Shown: piece by piece, positions 7,948 to 20,277 of the stretch | How the letters are laid out: each line of letters starts with the position of its first letter | Numbering within the stretch: position 1 is the stretch's first letter | Assembly: GCA_005223375.1 (NCBI GenBank) | Contig: RXOD01004264.1 | Span: 1-25,049, forward strand | DNA length: 25,049 nt | From: Amoebophrya sp. AT5.2 | Lineage: Eukaryota > Sar > Dinophyceae > Syndiniales > Amoebophryaceae | Direction: 5' to 3' | The notes under the pieces: model-generated | Database searches by the model: none | Told to the model about the DNA's origin: nothing | The model's input: the letters and a program-made list of their open reading frames with translations, nothing else | Position numbers and translations under genes: made by a program

Positions 7948-10874
7948 CTATGCGCCCATTATACTTCCCCCAGCTTCTTCCTTATGGCGGAGCCAGGTGG
8001 TAAGTGCCTACGTGATGAGTGAAATTTTGGAGGTGCTTGCTCTTCGGGGTCCCCTTTGGCTGTCGCCCAAAAAGAAGGCAGAAATTGGAGGAAAGCCGGC
8101 TTTTCGCGGTTGGCGGGTTTGGCACTCTTGCGCCCTAGCTGTAGCCGACATAGCCAATCGCCACCCTAAGTTCCTTTTTTGCTCTGCTTCCCGGCCCTAT
8201 CGCCAATGTAGTCAGTAGGTTTCCGCTACCGCATCCCTCACAATCGGTTTCCTCTCCCGACGCTACCCCCTACCCCGCACAATGTGGTAGCTCTAAAACC
8301 GCCCGGCGCTCGCGCCGAGCGGTTCAGAGCGCCGCAACGCACTCGCCCCCACCCAAAGGGGGATCCATTTCCTCCCACTCACGAGGTACCCACTTACCGC
8401 CAGGTCCCTTCATATCCCTGAAACGCTCTCTCCAGCTTTCCCTCCAGTCCCGCCAGCCGGATCATCATGATTCTCTGATTCTCGAGCGCCAGGTCCGCTT
8501 TTTCCGACTGTATGTACTGGCTCTGGTGTTCTCGGTTCCCATGATGCATTTGCATGGCCCCGCTGCCCATCATCAGACCCCCGCCGCCCTCCCCGATCGG
8601 AATCCCCGTCTTCACCCTCAGCTTCTCCACGATCGTCTCCACCAGGTCCGTATCGTACCCGAACCCGGGAAAGAAAGTAAGCCCCATGCACGTGAGACCG
8701 GTGCGGCCCCCGAGCCGGTGCAGCACGCCCACCTCCCCCAGAGTCGCGTAGGACGATTTCGTCGACACCGAGCCGTACTTGGCGAAAAAACTGCTCACGG
8801 CAAAAGAGGACGTGGAAAGGCTTCCGCTAGCTGGAAAGGCTCCCGCGCCCCCGCTAGAAGTAGCAGAAGTACTAGCGCCTCCGTTGCCGCAGTTGTCTGG
8901 GCCCGCGTTCATGCCGGCGGCCCCCGGGCTGTTCATCTGGTTTCCCCCGCTTCCGCGGTTGCCGCTGCCCATGGACGACGGCGCATTCGTGCTGTGGTCG
9001 GAGGGGCTCTTCCCACTCGATACGATCACTGCGACGCTTTTTCCGCCCGCGTTTCCACCCACGTGCCCGTGAACAGCCAGGATCTCCGGCGACGCGGGCT
9101 CTTGCGATCCCGAGCCCGATTCTCGATCGGGCTCCGAGCTTCGGCCCGAGGACCCCGCGGCACCGAGAAGCGCCCCGAACATCGGCGTGCGAACGTACTC
9201 CACTTCAGAAAGGTGCAATTTCAGGATCTCCTTGCTGAGTCCGCAGCTGGTGTATGTGGTGAGGAACGACATTATGCAGAGGAAGTTTTTGTTTTTCCCT
9301 GTCCCTACTTTTTTCAATCAATTTTAACGCCAGGCGGCGGAAGCCCAACGGCGACTCCAAACCCAGACTCAAAGATTTGAGCAGATGAAGTTTTGGGGAC
9401 GTTTTTCTGAGGGGTGGTTAGCTTCCGCTGCTTGAGGAACGTTTTGCCCCGGGGTGTATAGCTTTGGACCCGTTTTTTATCGGCCAGCGTCCAGATTCTA
9501 GTGCTGTGAGCTGCATCCAGCCACTGGCTGGCCGTTCGCGCTCCGGACTCAAAGGCAGACGCAAACACAGACCCCAAAAACTGCTGGCCAAAACTGATCG
9601 AAAATCAAGACAGGGACATTTTTCCTCGTGATAGACGTCACGTCGAAGGCCAGCACGTCGCCGTCCTGTTCGATGAACGCCCGCCTTCGGAACACTACTT
9701 CGCACACGCACACTGCGAAGTGGATGCCGAACAGGGCGATTAGCACCAGGTAGAACAGCCGTGTCTGCGATTCTTTCTCGCGCAGCTTGAGCTGCTTCAA
9801 ATTCTGCTTCAGACTCGCGATCTTGTAGTCGAGCATCTCGTCGAACCCAGGGGCCTCCAGCTCGATCATCTCCATGCGCATCTGGGCGAGGAAGTTGGCC
9901 AGCTCGCGCGACTCCACGTCCGCGAGCCGCGACCGCGCGTTCTCGACCTGGTTGCCTTTCGCCTCCAGGTCCCGCCGCTTTATGGTTAGGCCAGCTGGCA
10001 ATGGCTTTCCACCACTACCGCCTCTCCCGACCTCCCGATGGTTCGCATCCCGACGCTGTACCCCAAACCCTGCTACCTCCCGCCCTCACCTACCCCCACT
10101 CCCCACATTCGGACAGCATCTCGAAAGCCACCGCCTTAACACACTCGCCATCGCTAAGGGCGCCCGCCACTCAAGTAGTGGGGACTCATTGTACAGCACT
10201 TACCAGCTGGCCACTTACCATCTGGCATCTTCATACACTTCTCCTTTTCCTTCTTGTAGAACCGAAGCTGGGAATTGATGTCGTCCTTGTCCTGCTCGTC
10301 GTCAAAGTCGTCCGGCTCGGACTGGAAACGCTTCAGCCACTGGCTCCCGATCGACGCGTCGTGAGGAGCCGAGTCGATCTGTGGCGAGCGAAAGCCAGCG
10401 GCGATCGAGGTCCGAGACGATCATCGCAAGATGGTTGTAGGTGGTATACTAAGCTTTCCGAATGGAGGGTACTTACTTACGTCCTAAAACAATGTGCCCA
10501 TAGAACTGTACCGCCAAGCGGCTGAAAGTGATTCTATCCAACGAACAAAGGAGTACCGGCGCGTCCCGGTCGAGGCGGTCCAGCACTGGTGGTCGTCTCG
10601 GCGCGAGCACCGCTTTCTTTTTATCCTCCACGCGCTCCTTATTCTTCTGCTCGACTTTCTTGCCCTCGGCGTGGCGAAAGGCGGCCATCTGCTGCTTGGC
10701 CCGCGGCGGCGCGGCGGCGTGCTGCGCCGTGTGGGCATCGGGCGATAACCTCGATTCGTCCGCAATCGTGGTGACGGCGATGACCTCGTGGTCCTTGCGC
10801 ACCGACGTCTCATGGTGCGGGCGGATCACGGCACCAACGGCCGCCACAAAGGCAGACCACCGGACCAGTAGCAT
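7948..10874 (-). CDS. coiled-coil membrane protein of unknown function, 5 exons
   Basis: I do not recognise the family. Model in transcript order: 10874-10512, 10378-10219, 9994-9619, 9291-8399, 7991-7948; it sums to 612 codons with stop. Exon 1 begins with a likely signal peptide (MLLVRWSAFVAAVGAV), then a Lys/Glu-rich stretch. Exons 2-3 are acidic and then helical with heptad-like charge pattern (SLKQNLKQLKLREKESQTR), followed by a strong membrane segment (LFYLVLIALFGIHFAVCVC). Exon 4 starts with a second hydrophobic stretch (FLCIMSFLTTYTSCGL), passes through a Gly/Ser/Asn-rich linker, and ends with a conserved-looking domain (LGEVGVLHRLGGRTGL, PGFGYDTDLVETIVEKL) and a helix. Reading frame across introns 3 and 4 is kept only if one copy of a target-site duplication is retained at each junction. 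A different exon 1 end near 10481 is possible but gives no in-phase GT donor. Confidence 0.6.
7999..8398. mobile_element. introner-like element, intron 4 of the membrane-protein gene
   Basis: 400 bp with terminal inverted repeats: the left end on the plus strand begins GGTAAGTGCCTACGTGATGA and the right end on the minus strand begins GGTAAGTGGGTACCTCGTGA; both continue GTG. It is flanked by a direct repeat, GCCAGGT on the plus strand, at 7992-7998 and 8399-8405. Removing the element plus one copy joins the exons in frame and leads after 14 codons to TAG at 7948-7950. A GT-AG alternative exists (donor GTAAGT at 8397, acceptor CATAAG just past the repeat, at about 7980), which also ends shortly after, so the real splice is unsettled. 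Confidence 0.6.
9299..9618. mobile_element. introner-like element, intron 3 of the membrane-protein gene
   Basis: 320 bp. The right end read on the minus strand begins TGTCCCT and continues to TTTTCGATCAGTTTTGGCCAG; the left end on the plus strand begins cTGTCCCT and continues to TTTTTCAATCAATTTTAACG then CCAG, so the inverted ends match over more than 25 positions with a 3-base gap. The flanks carry a 7-base duplication, GGAAAAA on the minus strand, at 9625-9619 and 9298-9292. Splicing out the element with one copy keeps the frame (AGG AAA AA, then C AAA AAC). I found no GT-AG pair at the junction that keeps the phase. Confidence 0.65.
10000..10202. mobile_element. probable introner, intron 2 of the membrane-protein gene
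   Basis: The intron lies between two copies of the 9-mer CCAGCTGGC (plus strand 9991-9999 and 10203-10211). Here GT-AG splicing works: the acceptor CAG is the start of the inner repeat (intron ends at 9995), and the donor GTAAGT is formed at the junction of the other repeat and the element. A second in-phase donor, GTAAGTGG, lies 15 bases upstream at 10218. The donor end, GGTAAGTGCTGTACAATGAG, resembles the ends of the 7999-8398 element. Confidence 0.5.
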
Positions 10875-11657
10875 TGCTACAACGAATTGCGATTGCGATT
10901 CATGAATCAATAGGAACACCCAAGATCCTGTTCCGCTGAGTCACCACCAGAACCACACTTACCCTCAGTTTCTTTCTTCTGCTCTGTTTCCTTCCCTCTC
11001 GCTCTTCTTTTTTCGGTGCACAGCTGGCCCTACGGAGGCGACGGACTCGCTCCTTAGTCCACCCGCCATCTTTCTCCAGAAGGCGGAAGACAGCCTTACT
11101 TAAGGTTACCCGCCCCCTCCGCAGACGGGCTGCCGTTTCCTCGTTGCAAACGCTCCGCTTCGTTCTTGCTCGGAATAAGCTTTTTCCGCGTTAGTGCCGG
11201 AAGCAAGTTCGATTTTCCGGCGCGAGGAGGACTGCGCCTGCGCTAAAAAAATTTCGCGGTCGAGAAAAATAATTTTCCGTCCTGTGGCAGTCCTGATTAG
11301 AAAAGTTGAATCAGACGCATGTGCGCGAATGCCACTTATGCCGAGACATGAAGAGCCTTTGATACAATTACAGTGTGAAAGTGTAAAGACAGTTGTGCCT
11401 GCAGAAAGTTATTCGCACATACCGATGCCATGCGCCTAAGAGCTTGTAAAAATGCCACCATAAACAATAACATAGTGTTTGACTCGTTTCTCGAGATGCC
11501 TCACGTGCCGCGGTCGCAATTCAGCCACTCTGCCAAAAATCTCAAGAAAATGTTTTTACAGAAGTCTTCGCGTGTGTCGTCTCCTTGTCGTGGTCGTCGT
11601 GTCGCAGCTTTCAGTACTGACAGTCATCACCACGGACGCCCCCACAGTCATCACTCT
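10875..11657. other. spacer between the fusion gene and the membrane-protein gene
   Basis: Holds the 3' untranslated region of the MAT-ADK gene and the 5' region of the membrane-protein gene. A GGTAAGTGTGG string on the minus strand near 10955-10965 could be the donor of an intron in the 5' untranslated region. Open frames here (11194-11439, 11430-11756 plus) show no recognisable product. Confidence 0.45.
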
Positions 11658-14797
<3,140 letters not shown>

Positions 14798-15030
14798 CGT
14801 GTATTTACTCTTGCGGGCGGTTGCTCAGCGAGGCTCTGGACCGATGACACACGACGTCGACGTTCTTTTGATGTTCGTACGCTATAGCTAGCTAGAAGGA
14901 AGGAGTAGAATTAGAAGGTAACACATGCACTTCGACTTTCTCAAGACGAAGAAGACGGAGGTAGAGGTACCGTTACCGAGAGAAGCAGCGAAAAGTCAGA
15001 CTGGCGCACAAAATCGCGGACACAGCCACT

Positions 15031-15198
15031 TCAAGAACCGAACATTGGATCAGGATCTTTGCCGGCACGAAAAGATATTGCGAATGGTACAAGCGGCAGG
15101 CGATCACCCTCACCGCAGGACGATCGAACCCGTTTGTAGCAGGTCAGAAGAACAAAACAGACAGGCGCAGCGCTCGCTGGTACTTCTTGCTTTCTCAT
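15031..15198 (-). pseudogene. short open frame, diverged copy of the 19906-20277 sequence
   Basis: ATG at 15198, stop at 15031-15033, 55 residues (MRKQEVPASAAPVCFVLLTC at the start). Translation and DNA resemble the region 20105-20330: the segment ASAAPVCFVLLTCYKRVRSSCG matches AVKAALVGFVFVACWNRTPVRACG in hydrophobic pattern and in the final Cys-Gly. This copy stops about 70 residues earlier than the other. It lies upstream of the MAT-ADK gene and downstream of the large secreted-protein gene at 16302-19388. Whether either copy is translated is unclear. Confidence 0.3.
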
Positions 15199-16165
15199 TT
15201 CTGTTACGTGTAGTTTCAAATCAGGTGGAAAATTCACTTTCGCGCCAGATGAGTCTAAGTAATATATTTATGAGTCTTCCTTGTCCTCTACTTCTTCAGC
15301 TAATTCCGAGTCCAAAAATTGAATCTTATACGTACCTACACCAGTGGGTGTAGGCCGCGTGGGTTGCAGTAAAAACGAAAAATAAAAAATTGGTACTTTA
15401 CGGAAAAGGACCCGTTGCTCCTCCCTTAAAAGAAGGCCCACACCTGAGACGGCAGCGAGAACGCTGACGCCTGAGCCCTCAGCTTTTTACGCCCAAAGCT
15501 ACCGTGGTGCGCAAACGCCAGGTAGGGCTTAACACTACGCTTCTACGCCTCCAACTGCTTGAATGCGGCTGCGGCACGTAAGTACGACTCGACCGCTTGC
15601 GTTTGCGTACTACAACTACGTACAACTACCTACCGGTACCGAACGTGTTTATCGGCACTTTGGTCCTGCGCAATGACCAAAATAAAGTGGCTTTCATTTC
15701 TAAGATGCACCCTCTAGAGCGCTCTACCGATGACGAAAATGAGTTCAAGCACGAAGTCGTACTTTCCTGCGTGCGGTCCTTCCTACACAAACACGAATAA
15801 AGTAATTGCAGTTTTAGTTTTACAACGTTCGATCGATGACGATTGGAGTCCCTTGCCAGTTCCAGGTGCGTTTGTTACTAGTAATAGATCAGTTTTAGAG
15901 TCTCTTGTCAGTTGCTGGCATAAGTACTTTTTGTTCGTGCTTTTTTTTCACGTCTGCTGTCAAGTACGTAAATCACACGAGTAGCAGTCCAATGACTGCG
16001 TCTTACCATAATGCGTCGATCTTTCCGAAAATACCGCTTTTCGCAGCTCTGGACAAATCCCAGTCCAACGCCGTGCGAGGCGATCTGCCGCCGGACATCC
16101 TCTTCATGTTTTACTTCCTGCGAAAAGATTCTATCTTGTTCGTTTTAAATTTTTTTCTAATGTAG
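15199..16165. other. spacer with islands repeated near 20.3-21.25 kb
   Basis: No confident gene. Two stretches resemble the spacer between the large secreted-protein genes: about 15480-15560 (TTTTTACGCCCAAAG, then ACACTACG) matches about 20430-20500, and about 15940-16150 matches about 21050-21250. In the second island a plus-strand frame (15992-16165, MTASYHNASIFPKIPLFAAL at the start) resembles the plus-strand frame 21143-21283 (MPVFHASVFEKDLFKLADPS). They share the pattern HASVF/NASIF, LFxL, and a final FxxFRxK. They may be real antisense genes or only conserved duplicated DNA. Confidence 0.4.
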
Positions 16166-16301
16166 TCAGGCCTCCGTCTCCCAGAAGGGCCGTGCGACGC
16201 GGGAAGATTTTGCCGCGGCGCACGGGTGATCAGTTTCGTCGTTCGCGTTCCGTCACACGGTGTGCGTCAGCGGGGCGCCGCGTTCCGAAAGGTCCGACTT
16301 C
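16166..16301 (-). pseudogene. decayed C-terminal repeat module beyond the stop of the left secreted-protein gene
   Basis: Past the TGA at 16302-16304, in another frame, the translation reads KSDLSERGAPLTHTV and then TGA (16253-16255), followed by RNANDETD and a final TGA at 16166-16168. This matches the intact module of the right-hand paralogue, STRGAAAAHTHTVWRDP followed by a short helix, with a stop in place of the Trp. The module is thus present but cut off by a frameshift and a TGG-to-TGA type change. Confidence 0.55.
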
Positions 16302-19300
16302 TCAAGCTTCTTTTCGCAAGGTCCGCTTTCCGGGTCGCCGCCTGGACGACCCGTGCCAGATGGTGTGCCGCACCGCGTGCTCTTCCTCGCTCTCGTCATC
16401 CCCCTCGCATTCCGCCTCGTCAGCAGACGACGAATCCACCTCAACGCCGAAGCATTCATTCAAAGTTTCCCGCGGCAGTTTCGCGAAATATCGGTGCGGC
16501 AGCCCGAACTCCTCGGCTTCCGCCGCGGACACTAGTGGCCCCGTCGGCAGCACTGAGTTCTTTTTCCGCCCGTATAAGCAGTGCTTCGCGACCGGCCTGC
16601 GCACTTCCATACCTTCACCTTGATCAGAAGCCGAAGCTGCGGCTTCTCCAAATCGAGACTGGCAGGTCGTCGCCTCCAAATCGATAAGAAACTGGTCACC
16701 CGGGACGCTGTGCAACACAAAACAGTCCGAAGCCTCGCTCGACGAGGCTTCGCCTTCGGCTGCCCCGTCCGAATCGCGCTCCTCTTCCTCCACGTGCGCA
16801 GCAGCAGCAGTCCGCATCGTGGCTCTTCCTCTTCCTCCCCGTCCGAATCGCGGCTCTTCCTCTTCCTCCACGTGCGCAGCAGCATTCCCTCCGCCCTCCG
16901 ACGGGGGAAACTCCGTGCTGACGGTTGAGAGCCTCTGCTCCCGCTGGGAAGGCGTGCCCGCCTGCTCGTCGCCCTTCTTGCTGACATCCGGTAAACTGTC
17001 CCCGCTTCTCGGCAAGACTGGCAGGGGCGAAACAGATTGCAGAACGCTGCTCCCTCCGCGCGCAGAGCCCTCCATGGTGGCTTCGGCCCCATCCAGGGGC
17101 TGGACTGGAGGCGCGGCTTCCTTGCGTTCCGGCCGCTCGACGGCCTTCTGCTCCTCCGCCTCGGCGAGAACTGGCTCCTCCAGATCCGGAGCCGATGTGC
17201 AAGCGGATTCCGAGTGTTCCTTCGTGGGTGCCTTGGCGTCGTGTTGCTGCTCCCCCTTTCCCCCTTTCTTCGTGAGCAACTTGACCCTCCACCCGCCGTG
17301 GAAGGCCATCGAACCAAGCGGCACGGCGGGACCGTTTGGCCACGCCTCGCGGTACTGCCGGTATGCCGCAAACCCAGGCGCCAATTCTTCCGACACGAAG
17401 GACACCCCGCCACATCCCTCCTGCGCCGCCGAAGCAGAAGCCACGCCAAGTTGTTCCTCTGCGAAACAAAGCGCCTCACCACCCGCCGGCACATCACTTG
17501 TGGCGCCCGGCATCGCAGCTTCGCCGACTGGTTGTTCGACGTTCGGCTTTTCTTGCGATTGCTGATGCTCGTCCAGTCTCATGCCCCAGTTAATCATCTC
17601 GCCGTTCTTCTTGCAATGGTATTTTAATCTTTTCAAAGGCCAGGTGGAGGTGCCGGACTTTTTTAAGTTACCATTATCATTGGTCCAAGGAACATCCAGC
17701 TGGTGGTCCGGACTCAGCTCCTTTAAAGCAGGTTTGGGATTGGGCCTGAGCTCGCGCAACGCCCCTATGTACGCGGCTACGCCCGGGCTCACGTGACGTA
17801 AATAGTCCTCAGCTCCTTCTGTTTCGCCCTGCGTGCGGTGCGGATACTGCGACTGGCCATGGGGTCCTGTTGGAGTTGCAGTTGCCGAGGCTGTTTCAGT
17901 TTCCATTGCTGTGTCAGTTGCAGATCGTGGCGGCTGTTCGGCTTCTGGCTGCTCTTCCGCCTCCGGCTCCGATTGCAGCTGCTGCTGCTGCTGCTCGAAT
18001 TGCTCCTTACGGAATTCTTGCAGCCGTTTCCCTTCTTGCCACTCCCTGGTTCTAAACATCTCCAAGTTCAGTGCATTCAATCGCCTGGCCCCACTGGGCT
18101 TTGTCCAAAGTCCTTGGGCTGCAGCTACCCCGTGATTGTGCCCAGTCGATTCCCGCTGCTGCTGCTCGAATTGCTCCTTGCGGAATTCTTGCAGCCGCTC
18201 CTCTTCTTGTGGCCACAGCCTGGTTCTATACATCTCCAGGTTCAGTGCGGACATGCGCCTGGCCCGATTGGGCGTTGTCCAAAATCCTTGGGCTGCAGCT
18301 TCCTTGTGATCGTGCCCAGTCGCGGCCTCGTCCACAGCCGCGGAAAAAGTCCCAGCTTCGTCCACAGCCATCCCAGTCGCGGCTTCGTCCACAGTTATCC
18401 CAGTCGCGGCTTCGTCCACAGCCATCCCAGCCGCGGCTTCGTCCACAGCCATCCCAGCCGCGGCTTCATCAGCAGTGGTTCCAGGCTTCAGGGCCCCCGG
18501 TTCCACATCGAGCTTTTGCTGCTTCGGCTCCCACAGCTTGTTTTGCAGCTTCGGCTTCCGCTGAGGAGCAGCGGCGCCGCGCGCTCCTCCAACACGATGG
18601 TCGGGGCTATAAAATGTGTAACTGGAGCTTGCCGCGAGTGCGGCGGACTGTCCGGCATGGGCACTGGCAGCATCATCAACATCTGGCACATAGCTACGGA
18701 CGACGACTGCCCCACTATCTCGACCATCGTTGCTCCAGGGAGCCTCCCACGCAGAGACGCGTGCGCCCGAAAGCCGGGCATCCGTTCCAACGCCAAACGC
18801 CGCCGGAGCGTTCGTCCCTTGTTGGCGCTCCTCGTTCGCGACCTGCGCGTATGGAGGCGGGTCAAGGCGATCCGCGAGGCGCAGGAGTCCGGGAGGCACA
18901 GGGGTCCGTGCTGGCCCGGGACCCGTGATGTTGGGAGGCGTCCGAAGCGGCCTGGATTTCGCGCGCGGAACATCAGCGCGGCGGGATCCGCCTCCGCTCT
19001 GGAATTCCACATTTCCGCGCGGATAACGGGCAGCGTTTCTTTGGAAAACCGGCTTTGTCCCAGGCCGCGGCGCCGCTCCCGGGTTGTAGTATCCACGGCC
19101 CGTCGGCGGCCTTGCCATGCCAGCACGCCCCAAGTGGCCCACAAGTGCCGCCGGATCGACTGCGTTCTCTAGTCCCGGCGGTGGCCGGAAACCACCACGA
19201 GGTGCTGCCGGGCGGTGAGAAGCGGGCTGCTGCGCAGGGACAGGTGACCGCATTTCTTGCCTACGAGATGGCCCCCCGACAGGCATCGCGTGCGCCGCAT

Positions 19301-19388
19301 TCGTCATCCCGGCTACCAGAGTGCCGAGCAGAAGTGCAGTGACTCGACAGAGCCAACCACACGGAGCGCTTGCGTTTGTCAGCATCAT
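16302..19388 (-). CDS. large repeat-rich secreted protein, left paralogue, 1028 aa
   Basis: Not a family I recognise by name. Single uninterrupted frame from ATG 19388 to TGA 16302-16304. Residues 1-34 form a signal peptide (hydrophobic VTALLLGTLVAG, cleavage after TNAAHA). Then come a Pro/Gly/Arg-rich region with PPPGLEN and VPRAKSRPLRT, an Ala/Asp/Glu repeat of 9-residue units (MAVDEAAAG type), two copies of a 55-residue charged helical repeat (ALNLEMYRTR, RLQEFRKEQFEQQQ), a Gln/Glu-rich run, two related blocks ending in PN (VAAYIGALRELRPNPK; FAAYRQYREAWPNGPAVPLG), acidic HVEEEE repeats and a C-terminal domain (SDCFVLHSVPGDQFLIDLEA, EEFGLPHRYFAKLPRE, VRHTIWHGSS). Motif order is the same in the paralogue at 21261-23705. 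It has no membrane segment after the signal peptide, so it is probably secreted or lumenal. The C terminus seems truncated. A host-directed role is only a guess. Confidence 0.75.
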   Translation of the reverse strand: MMLTNASAPCGWLCRVTALLLGTLVAGMTNAAHAMPVGGPSRRQEMRSPVPAQQPASHRPAAPRGGFRPPPGLENAVDPAALVGHLGRAGMARPPTGRGYYNPGAAPRPGTKPVFQRNAARYPRGNVEFQSGGGSRRADVPRAKSRPLRTPPNITGPGPARTPVPPGLLRLADRLDPPPYAQVANEERQQGTNAPAAFGVGTDARLSGARVSAWEAPWSNDGRDSGAVVVRSYVPDVDDAASAHAGQSAALAASSSYTFYSPDHRVGGARGAAAPQRKPKLQNKLWEPKQQKLDVEPGALKPGTTADEAAAGMAVDEAAAGMAVDEAATGITVDEAATGMAVDEAGTFSAAVDEAATGHDHKEAAAQGFWTTPNRARRMSALNLEMYRTRLWPQEEERLQEFRKEQFEQQQRESTGHNHGVAAAQGLWTKPSGARRLNALNLEMFRTREWQEGKRLQEFRKEQFEQQQQQLQSEPEAEEQPEAEQPPRSATDTAMETETASATATPTGPHGQSQYPHRTQGETEGAEDYLRHVSPGVAAYIGALRELRPNPKPALKELSPDHQLDVPWTNDNGNLKKSGTSTWPLKRLKYHCKKNGEMINWGMRLDEHQQSQEKPNVEQPVGEAAMPGATSDVPAGGEALCFAEEQLGVASASAAQEGCGGVSFVSEELAPGFAAYRQYREAWPNGPAVPLGSMAFHGGWRVKLLTKKGGKGEQQHDAKAPTKEHSESACTSAPDLEEPVLAEAEEQKAVERPERKEAAPPVQPLDGAEATMEGSARGGSSVLQSVSPLPVLPRSGDSLPDVSKKGDEQAGTPSQREQRLSTVSTEFPPSEGGGNAAAHVEEEEEPRFGRGGRGRATMRTAAAAHVEEEERDSDGAAEGEASSSEASDCFVLHSVPGDQFLIDLEATTCQSRFGEAAASASDQGEGMEVRRPVAKHCLYGRKKNSVLPTGPLVSAAEAEEFGLPHRYFAKLPRETLNECFGVEVDSSSADEAECEGDDESEEEHAVRHTIWHGSSRRRPGKRTLRKEA
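17988..18321 (-). repeat. two direct repeats of about 160 bp within the left secreted-protein gene
   Basis: Copies at about 17988-18148 and 18164-18321 share long identical stretches, such as GGAATTCTTGCAGCCG and CCTTGGGCTGCAGCT. They encode the 55-residue unit that starts with GHxHxxAAAQG and ends with RLQEFRKEQFEQQQ. The left copy is followed by a CAG/CTG run coding for poly-Gln. Confidence 0.85.
18318..18478 (-). repeat. 27-bp tandem repeat coding for MAVDEAAAG-type units
   Basis: About six imperfect units of nine residues (DEAAAG or DEAATG with MAV, ITV or TTA before them). One unit carries an insert (AGTFSA). The DNA unit centres on TCGTCCACAGCCATCCCAG on the plus strand. Confidence 0.85.
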
Positions 19389-19905
19389 GTTGCAGGCTCT
19401 TCATTGAGTTCAGTACGAATCGAAATCGGAGCAAGAGCCTGTGGCCGCTGTACTTTACAGGTGCTTACCGTGGCGAGTGTAGTTGTAGAGCGGGATTAAG
19501 TTTCGTGCGTTGGTAGTGGTACTCTTAAAGCAGTTCGTTTAGTTTAGTGCGTGAATGTTTGCGATAGAAATAAGCGTTGGCGCCTTTCGTTCGGTTCAAA
19601 CGTGCTTCTGCGCGAAAATTTGATCCTGACCTTTGTGATAGATAGGGCGTAGTTGTTATTTTACTAACCAGGTTGTTCACTAACTCTAATACAGTGAAGT
19701 GAAAAGAGTCGTAAAAAAATTTACGATTTGTTTGTACAACGAAGTAGTAGTTTGGAGTCTAAATATAAACTCAGATGCTTGATGACGTCCTGGGAGGTTT
19801 CAGGAAAAACGGTTCTCAACCTGTTCAAACCATACTTACAGTCATATTTGAAAGCACCTGAGCCGAAGCCGAACTATCAGTGATCGCAACACTACGGGGA
19901 TAGCC
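19389..19905. other. upstream region of the left secreted-protein gene
   Basis: No open frame of interest. It must contain the promoter and 5' leader of the 16302-19388 gene, but no motif could be assigned. AT content is higher than in the flanking genes. Confidence 0.5.
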
Positions 19906-20277
19906 CTAGTGCTCAGTGTCAGTAGTTGCTGCAGAGTCGGATTGTTGATCGGCTTTTGCTTCCTGACATTTTGATCTCACCTTCGTCACGACCGACACTA
20001 AAGAAGAAGATTCCGACATTGATATTGACATTGAGAGTGATACACCAGTCTTTTGAAAGATCAAGTGACGGAGAAGTTGCGAGGTCTCGGATTTTTCCAA
20101 GCCGAAGCGCTGAAGCGCTCGCACGAGTTCCGCAGCGGACCAATTCGTCTTCGACGCCACGAATGCAAAATGCAAGCAGCACAACCGGCGGGCGATATGG
20201 CTCATTTGACCACAAGCTCGAACAGGTGTGCGATTCCAGCAAGCCACGAAGACAAAGCCGACTAGCGCAGCCTTCAC
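19906..20277 (-). CDS. possible small protein or 3' exon, 123 codons, no ATG
   Basis: The open frame ends at TAG 19906-19908 or just before; its first codon here is GTG, with no ATG in frame, so it is a 3' exon or not translated. A CAG at the border near 20287 could be an acceptor. The start is hydrophobic (KAALVGFVFVACW) and could be a membrane or signal segment; then follow Cys-rich ARRLCCLHFAF, a helical WSAAELVRALQRFGLEKSET, and a Ser-rich acidic tail. A shorter, diverged copy lies at 15031-15198. Each copy lies downstream of one large secreted-protein gene. Function unknown. Confidence 0.3.
   Translation of the reverse strand: MKAALVGFVFVACWNRTPVRACGQMSHIARRLCCLHFAFVASKTNWSAAELVRALQRFGLEKSETSQLLRHLIFQKTGVSLSMSISMSESSSLVSVVTKVRSKCQEAKADQQSDSAATTDTEH

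Noticed and set aside
8526..9380. Plus-strand frame of 284 codons
   Set aside because: Antisense to exon 4 of the membrane-protein gene; the minus frame joins in phase to neighbouring exons, this one has no recognisable content.
10481..10511. Extension of exon 1 of the membrane-protein gene to the GTAAGTAAGTACC donor at about 10480
   Set aside because: No GT there gives the phase needed for the next exon. The GTAC donor at 10511 does, and matches the donor style of other introns here. Still not certain.
17838..19172. Plus-strand open frame of 444 codons, and other long frames opposite the secreted-protein genes
   Set aside because: They lie antisense to the 1028-residue frame with its signal peptide and paralogue-conserved motifs. 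Their composition reflects the GC-rich repeats on the other strand.
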